Positions 44,457-53,330 of a stretch of DNA of 64,000 nt are shown piece after piece. Within the stretch, counting starts at the first letter, position 1. Each line of letters opens with the position of its first letter. The notes below the pieces were generated by a model. That model made no database searches and was not told where the DNA came from. It worked only from the letters and a program-made list of their open reading frames with translations. Source of the DNA: Flavobacteriales bacterium UBA6051 (GTDB taxonomy: Bacteria; Bacteroidota; Bacteroidia; Flavobacteriales_D; Crocinitomicaceae); NCBI GenBank assembly GCA_002427735.1, contig DIYP01000007.1, forward strand, positions 186,001 to 250,000, read 5' to 3'. Both the position numbers and the translations under genes were made by a program.

Positions 44457-44963
44457 TTAAAGTCTATCGATAGCTTGAACTGCTTTTTTTAATCTTTCTT
44501 TTTCAGAGCCATTAACAATGATATATTCTTTTGCATAAGCTTCCAAGTCTCTCTGATAGAGTTCAAATAGCTGGTTTCGATTATTTGAATTTTCTCTTAA
44601 ATGATCGTATTCCCAAGGAATGTCTGGCGAGCAAAGAATATGAAGGTCAAATATATTTGATTTAATCAAGGCTTCTATTTCCTTATCCAACCGATCGTAT
44701 TTATATTTTGACCAGATGCCCATTACGATAAAATCAGTATCTACAACGATTAACTCTTTTTCTTTTCGCTTCTCCGACAAGATTGATTTTAGATGGCCAT
44801 GGGCAATTTTCACAAGATCTGATTCATTGTATTGACCGTTTGATTCCTCTAAATACTCTCTCGCGTATTCAAAAACCGCTGTCGTATTGTAGTGCTCTGC
44901 AATTTGCAAAGCAAGCGTTGTTTTTCCTGAGGATTCAGGTCCGGTCAGTGCAATACATTTCAT
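44457..44963 (-). CDS. NadR-like P-loop kinase, candidate thiamine (vitamin) kinase
   Basis: This 168-residue AAA/P-loop protein resembles the kinase domain of NadR (ribosylnicotinamide kinase). It has Walker A GPESSGKTT at 8-16, VVDTDFIVMGIWSKYKY near 73-89 (catalytic Asp region) and YQRDLEAYAKEYIIVNG near 138-154. Between a PnuC-type transporter and a thiamine-regulated receptor, it most plausibly phosphorylates thiamine on entry, or nicotinamide riboside if the transporter is PnuC; which one cannot be settled here. Its start overlaps the transporter gene by 4 bases (ATGA), and its stop is 16 bases upstream of the riboswitch. Confidence 0.8.
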   Translation of the reverse strand: MKCIALTGPESSGKTTLALQIAEHYNTTAVFEYAREYLEESNGQYNESDLVKIAHGHLKSILSEKRKEKELIVVDTDFIVMGIWSKYKYDRLDKEIEALIKSNIFDLHILCSPDIPWEYDHLRENSNNRNQLFELYQRDLEAYAKEYIIVNGSEKERLKKAVQAIDRL

Positions 44964-45559
44964 TGAACTTGAGACTTAAATCTTTTCAACCAGGTCGAGA
45001 AACCAACAATTGCCAGAATAGTGAATAACAAGTAAAGAACCGATGAAAGGTAAAGCCCACGGTCTGCATATAAATAAATTGAAATCAGATCGATGATGAT
45101 CCAATAAATCCAATTTCCTAGAACACGCTTCGTAACAAGAAACGTAGCGGTAAGACTAAAACAAGTTGTAAACGCATCAACGTATGGGTTTTCCTGATTG
45201 GTATATGATGAGAATAAATAGCCAAGGATAACTGTTGCAAGAGTGCTGATGAGTATATTAACTGCGTGAGATTGAAGAGACCAGCGTTTTATCATTGATC
45301 CGCTGGCGTTAGATTGGTTCCACATTATCCAACCAATAATGGCCATGATCAAATAAAAGGTTTGTAAACCGGACTCTAGGTAAAGCTGATAAGTATAGCA
45401 AATGTACATGTAGAGCAATGCACTGATTATGGCGAAACTCCAACATAAGATATTGTTCCTGGCTGCAAGAATGACATATAGAACGCCTGTTAAAACCGCA
45501 ATCCACTCAATGAGAGGTGAGGTAATTACTTGTGTTAAAAATGCATTCCAGTCGAACAT
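44960..45559 (-). CDS. pnuT: PnuC/PnuT family vitamin transporter
   Basis: A 199-residue membrane protein with about seven hydrophobic segments in the PnuC pattern (FLTQVITSPLIEWIAVLTGVLYVILAARNNILCW at the N-terminus; IDLISIYLYADRGLYLSSVLYLLFTILAIVGFSTW at the C-terminus). PnuC proteins import nicotinamide riboside; the PnuT subgroup imports thiamine and occurs in Bacteroidota TPP-regulated loci. Location beside a TPP riboswitch points to PnuT. It is followed by the kinase gene. The 90-base region to the divergent ThiF gene has no riboswitch of its own. Confidence 0.82.
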   Translation of the reverse strand: MFDWNAFLTQVITSPLIEWIAVLTGVLYVILAARNNILCWSFAIISALLYMYICYTYQLYLESGLQTFYLIMAIIGWIMWNQSNASGSMIKRWSLQSHAVNILISTLATVILGYLFSSYTNQENPYVDAFTTCFSLTATFLVTKRVLGNWIYWIIIDLISIYLYADRGLYLSSVLYLLFTILAIVGFSTWLKRFKSQVQ

Positions 45560-45652
45560 AAGAATCTATATCGGCATAAAAATAAGTTAGATTTTAAAAT
45601 GGGAATGCTGTTGCCCTATGCAATTGCCAAATTTGTTTAATATTACAACGTG

Positions 45653-46759
45653 ATGCTCTCAAAAAAGGAACTAGAACGCTATTCCAGACATATAAGAATG
45701 ACCAATGTTGGGATAGAAGGACAGGTGCGATTAAAAAAATCGAAGGTTCTCATGATTGGTGCTGGAGGCCTTGGCTGCCCTGCACTACAATACCTTGCAG
45801 CAGCTGGTGTGGGCAAAATAGGCATCGTCGATCACGATGTTGTAGAATTATCGAATTTACAACGTCAAGTTTTGTTCAATCAGAATGATTTAGGTGAGTA
45901 TAAAGCAAAGGTCGCAGAGGAAAAGCTTAGGAAACTAAACGATAAGATTGACTTTGAAGCTTATACTGAGCGCTTGACGAATGGTAACGCTTTGAGCATT
46001 ATTAAAGATTATGACATTGTTGTGGACGGTTCGGATAATTTTCCGACACGATATCTAGTGAATGATTCCTGTGTAATATTAAATAAGCCAGTTGTCTTTG
46101 GAGCGATTTACAAATTTGAAGGGCAGTTGTCAGTTTTTAATTATAAAACCGGACCGACTTATAGGTGTCTCTATCCGATTCCCCCCAAACATGGAGAGGT
46201 TGAGAATTGCGCTGATATTGGCGTGTTGGGAGTTTTACCAGGAGTTATCGGAACAAGAATGGCAAATGAATGTTTGAAGTTGATATTGGAGATAGGGACT
46301 TCGTTGAGTGGAAATCTCCTAACGATAGATCTACTGGAAAATAGAGAGCTTTCTATGAAGATCACTACTAACTTTGAAAACAAGAAAATAGACCGATTAT
46401 TGGATGATTATGATCATTTCTGCGGTGTTAGAAAAAATGAAACAATGGAAATTTTACCCAAAGATTTAGATAGACGGATGCGTAATGATGAGTCGTTGCA
46501 AATAATTGATGTGCGAGAAGTATTTGAATATGAAATATGTCATTTAAATCCAAGTAAGCTTATTCCATTAGGTCAAATCCCAGAGAGGTTCTCAGAAATT
46601 GAAAAGGGAATTGATACGGTGGTCATTTGTCATCATGGTATGAGAAGCAAAGCGGCTATTGATTTCTTGGTTAATAAAGGTTTTGATCGTCTGTTAAATT
46701 TGACGGGAGGAATCCATCAGTGGTCAGTTGATGTGGACACTGATATGCCTAAATACTGA
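45653..46759 (+). CDS. ThiF/MoeB-type adenylyltransferase with C-terminal rhodanese domain
   Basis: E1-like enzymes adenylate the C-terminus of a ubiquitin-like sulfur carrier (ThiS or MoaD). The 368-residue product has the ATP loop GAGGLGCPALQYLAAAGVG near 37-55, the DGSDNFPTRYLVND motif near 124-137 and NCADIGVLGVLPG with a Cys near 184. Residues from about 270 form a rhodanese domain with its own Cys in VVICHHGMRSKAA. The first Cys of both expected CxxC zinc pairs is missing (TYRC, DHFC). Proximity to the thiamine locus suggests ThiF, but MoeB is equally possible. GTG at 45650 is just upstream of the ATG used. Confidence 0.85.
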   Translation: MLSKKELERYSRHIRMTNVGIEGQVRLKKSKVLMIGAGGLGCPALQYLAAAGVGKIGIVDHDVVELSNLQRQVLFNQNDLGEYKAKVAEEKLRKLNDKIDFEAYTERLTNGNALSIIKDYDIVVDGSDNFPTRYLVNDSCVILNKPVVFGAIYKFEGQLSVFNYKTGPTYRCLYPIPPKHGEVENCADIGVLGVLPGVIGTRMANECLKLILEIGTSLSGNLLTIDLLENRELSMKITTNFENKKIDRLLDDYDHFCGVRKNETMEILPKDLDRRMRNDESLQIIDVREVFEYEICHLNPSKLIPLGQIPERFSEIEKGIDTVVICHHGMRSKAAIDFLVNKGFDRLLNLTGGIHQWSVDVDTDMPKY

Positions 46760-47462
46760 TATCGCTAACCTTCCAAACGCCAAGCATTTTTCCTTTGGAC
46801 TCTTTTTCATATCCTGGTGCCACTCTTTCATGTAATTGAGCTAGGGGAACTGGGAAATAGAATGGAGCAAGTTGCAAATTAATAGGTCTCCAGTCTCCTG
46901 TGGCGATATCATAATTTAGCGTATGTTCAGGAAAGGTTGTAGTAGCGAAGTAGTGTGCTCCAGATCTTTTTATGTTCTCAATTGCTTTCTGTATATCTGA
47001 GAAAGCGAAATGAACAAAACAATCTCTGTTGATTATCAGATCGGCATCTGGTATTTCGTCTTTCAACAAATTGAACTGACGAAACGAAACGTTGTCTTGT
47101 TCATATCGCTTACGATTGTTCGCTATAATTTCCTTAACGATATCAGCTCCTATGTACTGAGTGGAACTGAGATCAACTTGCTGCATCCAATTAAAATCTC
47201 CGCATGGCAAATCCAGGATTGACTGAATCTCAAACTCCTTGATAAATTTGTTCAAAGTTTCAATCAAAGGGCCGGTTTGTTCAATTGTTGAACCTGCTCC
47301 TGAAATTGTTTGATGATCTCCCCAAAGTTGTTGGTCATAAATGGTTTGAAAAACGTTTTCGTGTTCCATTTGAAAAAAAGGAGAGTCCTTTTTGGAATAG
47401 CGGGAGCTCATCCAGCGATCAAGTATACTATTCGGTAAGAAACGCTTAATGAGCTGCTTCAT
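46749..47462 (-). CDS. Class I SAM-dependent methyltransferase
   Basis: The 237-residue enzyme has a methyltransferase fold with motif I SILDLPCGDFNWM near 80-92, the acidic loop YIGADIVKEII near 101-111 and DADLIINRDCFVHF near 134-147. A long N-terminal helical extension (1-75) precedes it. The sequence resembles methyltransferases in polysaccharide or small-molecule clusters, but the substrate is unknown. Its ATG overlaps the TerB gene's stop (ATGA), so it is the third gene of a BLUF-TerB-methyltransferase unit. Its 3' end overlaps the convergent ThiF-like gene by 11 bases. Confidence 0.75.
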   Translation of the reverse strand: MKQLIKRFLPNSILDRWMSSRYSKKDSPFFQMEHENVFQTIYDQQLWGDHQTISGAGSTIEQTGPLIETLNKFIKEFEIQSILDLPCGDFNWMQQVDLSSTQYIGADIVKEIIANNRKRYEQDNVSFRQFNLLKDEIPDADLIINRDCFVHFAFSDIQKAIENIKRSGAHYFATTTFPEHTLNYDIATGDWRPINLQLAPFYFPVPLAQLHERVAPGYEKESKGKMLGVWKVSDISI

Positions 47463-48139
47463 ACAGATATTGAATGTTTTTCTTTATAATCACTTATGAT
47501 ACCGCGCAAATGAGAGGATGACATTTCCATAGCATTGGCCATTCGGGTGATTAATCTGAGCTCCGAATCATCAATTATACCATCTGCATTAGCAACGGAT
47601 AGTGCGACTTTAATGACTGTTTCCTTGCCATGTTCATTTAATTGAGGTCCGACTTTTTCAAGATATGTGGCAACATCCTCGTCTTGCAGCTTCACATTTT
47701 CAATATATACGTCGAGCTCAGACATTGTCAAGTCATTATGTCCAAATTTGTTAATGATTTTTAGAACTTGTTCCTTTTCCTTAGAATCAATAACACCGTC
47801 CGCGAGCATTACAAGCACCATTGAATGCCTTATCGCTTTTTCGTAAATAGCCATGAAGTCATCGTTGCTAGAAGCAATACTTTGTGTTTGCCCTTCTCCG
47901 ACTGATTGAGTCGCATGACTTTGTGGTGAGTCGAGCACTCTGGGAATGAAGGTACTGTTGCATGTTCCGCATTCGACATACTCCATAGGGCTGTTAATGG
48001 GGAAAATGGGAATAAAAAAGAGGCTGAAGAATTTTGTGACTTTTCTGTGTCTGTAAGGAACCGACCGAGCACATTGTGGACAGTTAAAGTCTCCCGATTT
48101 TATAGTTGATCTAACAGGACCGGTACCAAAAATGATCAT
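47459..48139 (-). CDS. Zinc-ribbon protein with TerB-like domain
   Basis: The N-terminal half (about 1-65) is a zinc ribbon with CPQC at 20-23 and CGTC at 57-60. It also contains a short hydrophobic stretch (FFSLFFIPIFPI, about 37-48) that may associate with the membrane. Residues from about 95 form a TerB (DUF533-like) all-helical domain with acidic motifs LADGVIDSKEKEQV and NADGIIDDSELRLI, the repeat characteristic of TerB folds that may bind metal. TerB proteins are linked to tellurite resistance and stress, but most chromosomal ones are uncharacterised. Confidence 0.82.
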   Translation of the reverse strand: MIIFGTGPVRSTIKSGDFNCPQCARSVPYRHRKVTKFFSLFFIPIFPINSPMEYVECGTCNSTFIPRVLDSPQSHATQSVGEGQTQSIASSNDDFMAIYEKAIRHSMVLVMLADGVIDSKEKEQVLKIINKFGHNDLTMSELDVYIENVKLQDEDVATYLEKVGPQLNEHGKETVIKVALSVANADGIIDDSELRLITRMANAMEMSSSHLRGIISDYKEKHSISV

Positions 48140-48148
48140 AATATGCTA

Positions 48149-48538
48149 TTAATTGTAAACAGGTGTCTTTTCTAAACGTCCCGCAATATCCATAAATAAT
48201 GTGAGAAGGGCTTCATTGTCTGAAAGGATTGAAGTTAAAGACAAAGAGATGTCTTCCGCCAATGCAAAATGCCATGAATTAAATAATCGTTGTTCAATCG
48301 TTCCTTCGTGTAGTTTTCTCAATTTACTATTTCGTGGAGTAAAATATTCATGTTCCAAAACGCTGGAAATACCCTGATGTTTTCCTTCAATAAGGCAAAT
48401 TAACTGGTCCGATTCGAAAGCGAGAGCTCCTGATATCGAATGTTTTTGACTGCATGTATCCATGTATTGTGAGAAAGAAATAAGCTCTCCAACATTCATA
48501 GGGTTGCTCTTTTCGGAGCAGTATATAAGGTAGTACAT
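48149..48538 (-). CDS. BLUF-domain protein with altered flavin site
   Basis: The 129-residue product aligns over its length with BLUF blue-light flavin receptors. The reference pattern in TePixD is Y8 (LIYLS), N32 (NNLRDGITG), Q50 (FLQTLEG) and W91. Here the Tyr is kept (LIYCS), as are Trp (FNSWHF) and the ISG and IEG elements. The Asn position reads Ser, and the Gln position reads Cys (QLICLIEG). Both are central to flavin binding and to the photocycle, so light signalling in the usual way is doubtful. No effector domain is present. It heads the unit with the zinc-ribbon/TerB gene, 9 bases away. ATG 48538 is used; a longer TTG frame is unlikely. Confidence 0.78.
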   Translation of the reverse strand: MYYLIYCSEKSNPMNVGELISFSQYMDTCSQKHSISGALAFESDQLICLIEGKHQGISSVLEHEYFTPRNSKLRKLHEGTIEQRLFNSWHFALAEDISLSLTSILSDNEALLTLFMDIAGRLEKTPVYN

Positions 48539-48636
48539 GATTAGCGCTTTCGCCAAATATAAGGATATACTCAGAGATATGGCGGGCGTCTTTTTTCTAT
48601 TTTAGTTCGTTTCGCTTTTTATTAACTTCGAACCAG

Positions 48637-50955
48637 ATGGAAGAACGCGTACAAAATAAAGTGACGAGAACAGTTGGCGTTGCACTTATCGTTTTTGGTT
48701 TGCACATTCTTGGGCTTATGATCCCTGAAATTTTCTGGGGGACACACTATCTCAGCTTTTTATCACCTACATCCAGATGGACACTTTTACTGATTTCCGG
48801 AGGTTTGATTGTTTCTCCATTTTGGTTGAAGCCAAAGCAGATATTCATTGGCAAGAAATGGCGTTCAGAGTATATTCTTCCATTGATTGCAGTGTTGGTA
48901 ATGGGACTTTTATTTTATGCATATCCGATCTATTTCGACATTTACGGAGATGCTCCCTTTCTAAGGCAAGGTCTAGAGAATGTCATTGTTGAAATGAGCG
49001 ATACACTGTGGTCGTACGTTTTTTCTGTCGATATTTTCGACCCTAAAGTGGGAGGGAAGACTGTTACAGGAATTGTCGCTTTTATTTCATATGTCTCCGG
49101 TAGAGATGGATTTGAGTCATATAACATACTCTGCATGGTCAGCGGGATACTATTTATTTTTCTTTGGTCGATATTGGTATGTCGATTACTCTCTGGAAAT
49201 GGCTGGAGGATAGTTATGATCCTTGTAGGAATGTTGGCGCCGTTTATGCTGATGTTCTATGGTCATATTGAGCTGTATGCGCTACCAATGATCGGTTTGA
49301 TGGCTTATTTACTGACTAGTTTTGCTTACCTGAAAAAAGGAAAGAATATCCATTTATTGTTACTACTCCTATTGGTGCTGATCAATATCAAGTTGCACAT
49401 TACTTCTTTTTTGCTAATTCCCCTATCATTTGCCTTAATCATACTGGTTCATGGTAAGCGATGGCCATTGACTCAACGAATCTTATCACTTAAAGGGATG
49501 TTGAAATACGCTGTGATTCCTTTACTCATTGTAATTGTAGCAGTGTATATATGGCACACCAGAACGAATGGAAACATTCGAAGCTTTACAGAATCCACGC
49601 TTGAGAATGCTTTGTTCATTCCGTTTTCATCATCGGAGGCTGCGCCATTGGATCGGTACAATTTGTTTAGTGCTGCACACCTATCGGACTTTTTAAACCT
49701 CATGCTTACGTGGTCGTCTGCAGCCGTTTTTATTGTGTTGTTTGTCCTTTTGAAGGCGCGTAATGTGATTAATTGGAACAATAAGTATGTCATGTTCATG
49801 ACATTTGCAATGTTCGTGTATGTCCCAGTATTCTTTTTATTGAACCCTTTGCTCTCCATGCCAATTGACTGGGACTTGTTTTCACTACCAGCGCCTTTCT
49901 TATTGGTGTTTTCTTTAGTACTTGTGCGCCAGCTTAATGAGCAGTCACAATTTCAGTGGTTTGCTCCGCAGATTGCTGGGTTTGCACTTTTGGGTATAGC
50001 AGTGGTTAAAGTAAATGCTGAAAAAGAAAGTTTAGCCAACCGACTGGAGACAATAGGGAAGTGGGGGTTTAAAACTTATTGGATCGGGACAAGTGATATA
50101 CTAAAGATATCTATTGATCTAAAAGAGGATAATCGATCAGAACTTAGACAAGAACTCATCGAAGAGTTAGCTCCTTCTGCAACGCTGGGGAATGATATGG
50201 AGTATGCTGAAATCCTATCATTTGAAGCGCAAGCATTATATGAAGCTCAATTGTATGAAGAATCGTTATCCTTTTTGATGAAAGCGCTCGAATTCAAATC
50301 CGATCATTTAAAGACGATATTTTATCTGGCTAAGGTATATCATGAATTGGGACAGAAGGAATCAAGCAATAAATACGCAAAACTATATCTGCAAGTATTT
50401 CCGGATGATACTGAGATGATTGAACTAATGAATACTTCGGTTGAATTATCACAAGGAAGTAATCAGATGAATCATTCAAATAGTCAGGCAGAGCGATTAG
50501 AAGATTTACTAAAACAGATAGAACAAGAGCGTCCTGAAAACATTGGACTAGACTCTTCATACGCTAAGTTACTTGTGGCCACTGGTGTGAAGTGGCAGCA
50601 TGAGAAGAACAATTTGGAGGAAGCATTGAAGTATTATATTGAAGGAAAGCGTTATTGGAAAGAGTTTCCTGCAAACAATTACAATGTGGTCATTGCCTAT
50701 TTTTTGAAAGGAGATTATCAATCAGCTTTTCAACATGTTGATGATTTGGTAGCCGTTCAATTTCCCAGTCAATCAAAGTCGTTGAAAGTAGCTATTCATA
50801 CATCATTGGAAGCAAAAGAATACAATGCTGCTGAACGCTATTGTGACGAGTATCTTCGGAATTGGCCGGATGACTCATTTATTCTTCGTGTGAAAGAATA
50901 TCTGGAAAAGGGGGAGCGACTGGAAGAGGCTCGTTTGTTATTCAGGCAAGGTTGA
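48637..50955 (+). CDS. Large membrane protein with C-terminal TPR repeats (GT-C-like)
   Basis: The 772-residue product has about eleven hydrophobic segments between residues 10 and 470, followed by a soluble region with TPR-like helical repeats (about 520-770, for example EAQLYEESLSFLMKALEFKSDHLKTIFYLAKVYHELGQ). The membrane part has the layout of glycosyltransferase GT-C or O-antigen ligase-like proteins, with a likely large extracytoplasmic loop near residues 115-155. The family is not identified. A TAACTTCG element at 48623-48630 might be the -7 box. Its 3' end overlaps the convergent SGNH gene by 18 bases. Confidence 0.72.
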   Translation: MEERVQNKVTRTVGVALIVFGLHILGLMIPEIFWGTHYLSFLSPTSRWTLLLISGGLIVSPFWLKPKQIFIGKKWRSEYILPLIAVLVMGLLFYAYPIYFDIYGDAPFLRQGLENVIVEMSDTLWSYVFSVDIFDPKVGGKTVTGIVAFISYVSGRDGFESYNILCMVSGILFIFLWSILVCRLLSGNGWRIVMILVGMLAPFMLMFYGHIELYALPMIGLMAYLLTSFAYLKKGKNIHLLLLLLLVLINIKLHITSFLLIPLSFALIILVHGKRWPLTQRILSLKGMLKYAVIPLLIVIVAVYIWHTRTNGNIRSFTESTLENALFIPFSSSEAAPLDRYNLFSAAHLSDFLNLMLTWSSAAVFIVLFVLLKARNVINWNNKYVMFMTFAMFVYVPVFFLLNPLLSMPIDWDLFSLPAPFLLVFSLVLVRQLNEQSQFQWFAPQIAGFALLGIAVVKVNAEKESLANRLETIGKWGFKTYWIGTSDILKISIDLKEDNRSELRQELIEELAPSATLGNDMEYAEILSFEAQALYEAQLYEESLSFLMKALEFKSDHLKTIFYLAKVYHELGQKESSNKYAKLYLQVFPDDTEMIELMNTSVELSQGSNQMNHSNSQAERLEDLLKQIEQERPENIGLDSSYAKLLVATGVKWQHEKNNLEEALKYYIEGKRYWKEFPANNYNVVIAYFLKGDYQSAFQHVDDLVAVQFPSQSKSLKVAIHTSLEAKEYNAAERYCDEYLRNWPDDSFILRVKEYLEKGERLEEARLLFRQG

Positions 50956-52122
50956 GGTGCGGAACATCTCAAAAATTTTCTCACCACAAAACTGATAGGC
51001 TGTTCCTGTGAAATGACTATCGTAGTTCCAATACATGCGTTGCCCATTAGCTTCTTTTTTTCTAACTGCTGGAGTTAAATCAATGTATTGAATTCCAAAA
51101 TCCGCACATTGCTCTCCGAGTATTCGTTGCGGTAATTGATACTCAGGTATGGTCATATCAACAGAGTCAGGGAAGACAGAGAGTTCTTTTTCATACTGGT
51201 AATAGTGGGTTGTAACCTGATTTCGGCTTGGGATATAGACGACCACTGGGCGTGCACCATTTTGCTCACAAATGTGTTTAAAGAAAGGAATTGTTTCTCC
51301 AAGTTGAGGTGATTTATTGAGGTGCTGAACCTCTTTTAAAAACTCATTTACTCTTTTAGGGTTAAACGTTCCTTCTTTCATGTGCTTCTCAATTTTCTCG
51401 GAAACGATTCCTTTGAGCGAAGCTTCGTCTGTTGTCCATGGGTTTCCGGGATTTGGACAGGCCGGAATGTAAGGTAGATAATCATCTTTCCATATGGGAA
51501 AAACAGGCCCATTTGTGCTCGACTGCTTCATGAGTTCCAGAAATCGAGGGCGAAGCTTGACAAACTCGCGCGGTTCAAGGTATTCTGTTGGCACAATTGG
51601 AGGGCGACTGCCGAAATCATTGGCATAAATACATAAGAAGACAATGTCAGGCTTATAAATCGGTATGGCATCTGCCATGAGTTGAAGATAGGAGTCCAAA
51701 CCAACACCAAGCATTCCGAAGTTGAATGTTTCAATTGAATTATTACTGGCTTTCTTGAAACTCTCAGGTATGGTTTCGTCTTGTTCAGCCATGATACCCT
51801 CGATAAAACTATCACCTATGAAAAAGGCACGCTGTTTTTTAACAGGCTTTTCTACAGCCCATTCCACATCCCGGAAACCATATTGGTTCATAGTATGATT
51901 GAATCGAGGTGATTGATCTAAAGAAGACTCCCAAAACCAATGTTGATTCCGGGAATGAACATTCTTTTCCCCATTCAATATCATGTAATGAATTCGATCG
52001 AAGTTTGATAGTTCCGGTAGTGGATAGCAGAAACGAATGACAACTTCCTGGAAAACAAAAATGACCAGAAAGTAAATCAGCAGTTTGATTCTTTTTCTTC
52101 TCTTTTCACTTTTTGCCGTCAT
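50938..52122 (-). CDS. SGNH/GDSL-type hydrolase with membrane anchor
   Basis: The 394-residue protein has one N-terminal membrane segment (about 12-28, LLIYFLVIFVFQEVVI) and an SGNH fold facing the periplasm. The nucleophile block is FFIGDSFIEG near 103-112. The C-terminal Asp-His pair is likely in YWNYDSHFTGTAYQF near 367-381. Such enzymes modify or cleave acyl groups on surface polysaccharides or lipids, consistent with the glycosyltransferase neighbours; the substrate is unknown. It is the last gene of the run 56139-50938 on this strand (2-base gap to the GT9 gene). Confidence 0.75.
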   Translation of the reverse strand: MTAKSEKRRKRIKLLIYFLVIFVFQEVVIRFCYPLPELSNFDRIHYMILNGEKNVHSRNQHWFWESSLDQSPRFNHTMNQYGFRDVEWAVEKPVKKQRAFFIGDSFIEGIMAEQDETIPESFKKASNNSIETFNFGMLGVGLDSYLQLMADAIPIYKPDIVFLCIYANDFGSRPPIVPTEYLEPREFVKLRPRFLELMKQSSTNGPVFPIWKDDYLPYIPACPNPGNPWTTDEASLKGIVSEKIEKHMKEGTFNPKRVNEFLKEVQHLNKSPQLGETIPFFKHICEQNGARPVVVYIPSRNQVTTHYYQYEKELSVFPDSVDMTIPEYQLPQRILGEQCADFGIQYIDLTPAVRKKEANGQRMYWNYDSHFTGTAYQFCGEKIFEMFRTSTLPE

Positions 52123-52124
52123 TC

Positions 52125-53330
52125 TTAGCGATTTACTTGCCCAAAAATAGTATCGTTTTCCCGATACAAGAAATCTGTTCCTGGAATAGGTGCAGCATTT
52201 GTAGGGTGCTCGAGTAATTGATCCACTTTATTGCGCACTTCAATTTCTTCAATAAGCTTCATGCAAACGTTATCCCCTTTACAAGGTGGAACTTCAAAAT
52301 CGTGCACGCAGGGACTGCAATAGACATTTTTATAGATAATGTGAGCATTTTCGCTCACACCGTATTGGTTGGGCGAACAAGGCCCAAAAAGACATACCAC
52401 AGGTGTATTGGTGCAAAATGCAATGTGCATTGGCCCTGTATCATTACTAATCATTAACCGAGCTCCTGCGATCGTCTCAATTAATCCATCGATGGATGTT
52501 TCACCTGCAGTATTCACCAAACGTTGATCATCGATTTCATGGGTAATGGTTTCGGTATAAGATCTTTCCGATTTACTTCCAATCAATAATATTTCGTAAT
52601 CAGGGTGTTTTGCAAGAAGGTATTTAATGAAGGAAACGAAATTGTCCTTTCCCCATCTGCGTTCGAGACGCAGGTCTGAAGCATTTGGATTCACAACAAT
52701 GTAAGGCTTATCTCGTTCCAAAAAAACAGACGGTCGTAGATCATAGAGCTTTGTTCCTTCTGCTTTGCACCCTAGTAATTGCGCAAGTTGTAGGTAAACG
52801 TTAGAAATAGGAACCCGGGGATTGTAGAACATCATATGCGTATAGATTCCCATTCGGAATGAACTCGATCTTAGGTAAAAACCTACACGATTCGTGGAAA
52901 AGGTGAAAAGCGTAAACAACGTGCTATAATCCGAATAAATTTCAAGATCAAAGTATACCTGAGGTCTATTGCGCATTAAGTAAAAAAGCGCTTTAACATT
53001 TGATCCTAAGAACCGAAAAAAGCCACTATCATCAACAGTTACAATTGTATCGATGTAGTCAATTTTTTCAAGAAACTTTCGATTTCCTTTTGTACTAACG
53101 AATATGATTTCCGCATTTGGGTATTTTTTTCGAAGCGCTTCAAGCATTGGAGTGGCCTGAATAATGCTTCCCATACCTTTAAACTTACAAACTGCAATGC
53201 GCGTAAAATCTCGATTCAGGTCATGATTAATCCTCAATAACTTTCCTACAAGACGTACAAGGAAATTGAGCAGATACGCAACAGGCTTGGCAATATACTT
53301 GTCAACGATAATCTGCGTACGTACGTTCAT
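52125..53330 (-). CDS. Glycosyltransferase family 9 (heptosyltransferase-like)
   Basis: GT9 enzymes transfer heptose from ADP-heptose to the lipopolysaccharide core. The 401-residue product has the N-terminal KFKGMGSIIQATPMLEALRKKYP near 50-72, VNPNASDLRLERRW in the C-terminal half and the donor-site SNDTGPMHIAFCTNTPVVCLFGP near 298-320. Four Cys residues (CSPCVHDFEVPPCKGDNVC, about 346-364) could bind a metal and occur in related GT9 members. The gene start lies inside the end of the 945-residue membrane protein gene (29-base overlap). Confidence 0.85.
   Translation of the reverse strand: MNVRTQIIVDKYIAKPVAYLLNFLVRLVGKLLRINHDLNRDFTRIAVCKFKGMGSIIQATPMLEALRKKYPNAEIIFVSTKGNRKFLEKIDYIDTIVTVDDSGFFRFLGSNVKALFYLMRNRPQVYFDLEIYSDYSTLFTLFTFSTNRVGFYLRSSSFRMGIYTHMMFYNPRVPISNVYLQLAQLLGCKAEGTKLYDLRPSVFLERDKPYIVVNPNASDLRLERRWGKDNFVSFIKYLLAKHPDYEILLIGSKSERSYTETITHEIDDQRLVNTAGETSIDGLIETIAGARLMISNDTGPMHIAFCTNTPVVCLFGPCSPNQYGVSENAHIIYKNVYCSPCVHDFEVPPCKGDNVCMKLIEEIEVRNKVDQLLEHPTNAAPIPGTDFLYRENDTIFGQVNR

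Noticed and set aside
52497..52512. TGTTTCACCTGCAGTA in the GT9 gene as parS half-site
   Set aside because: Only the left half matches the consensus; palindromic symmetry is missing and it lies in coding sequence with normal codon use.
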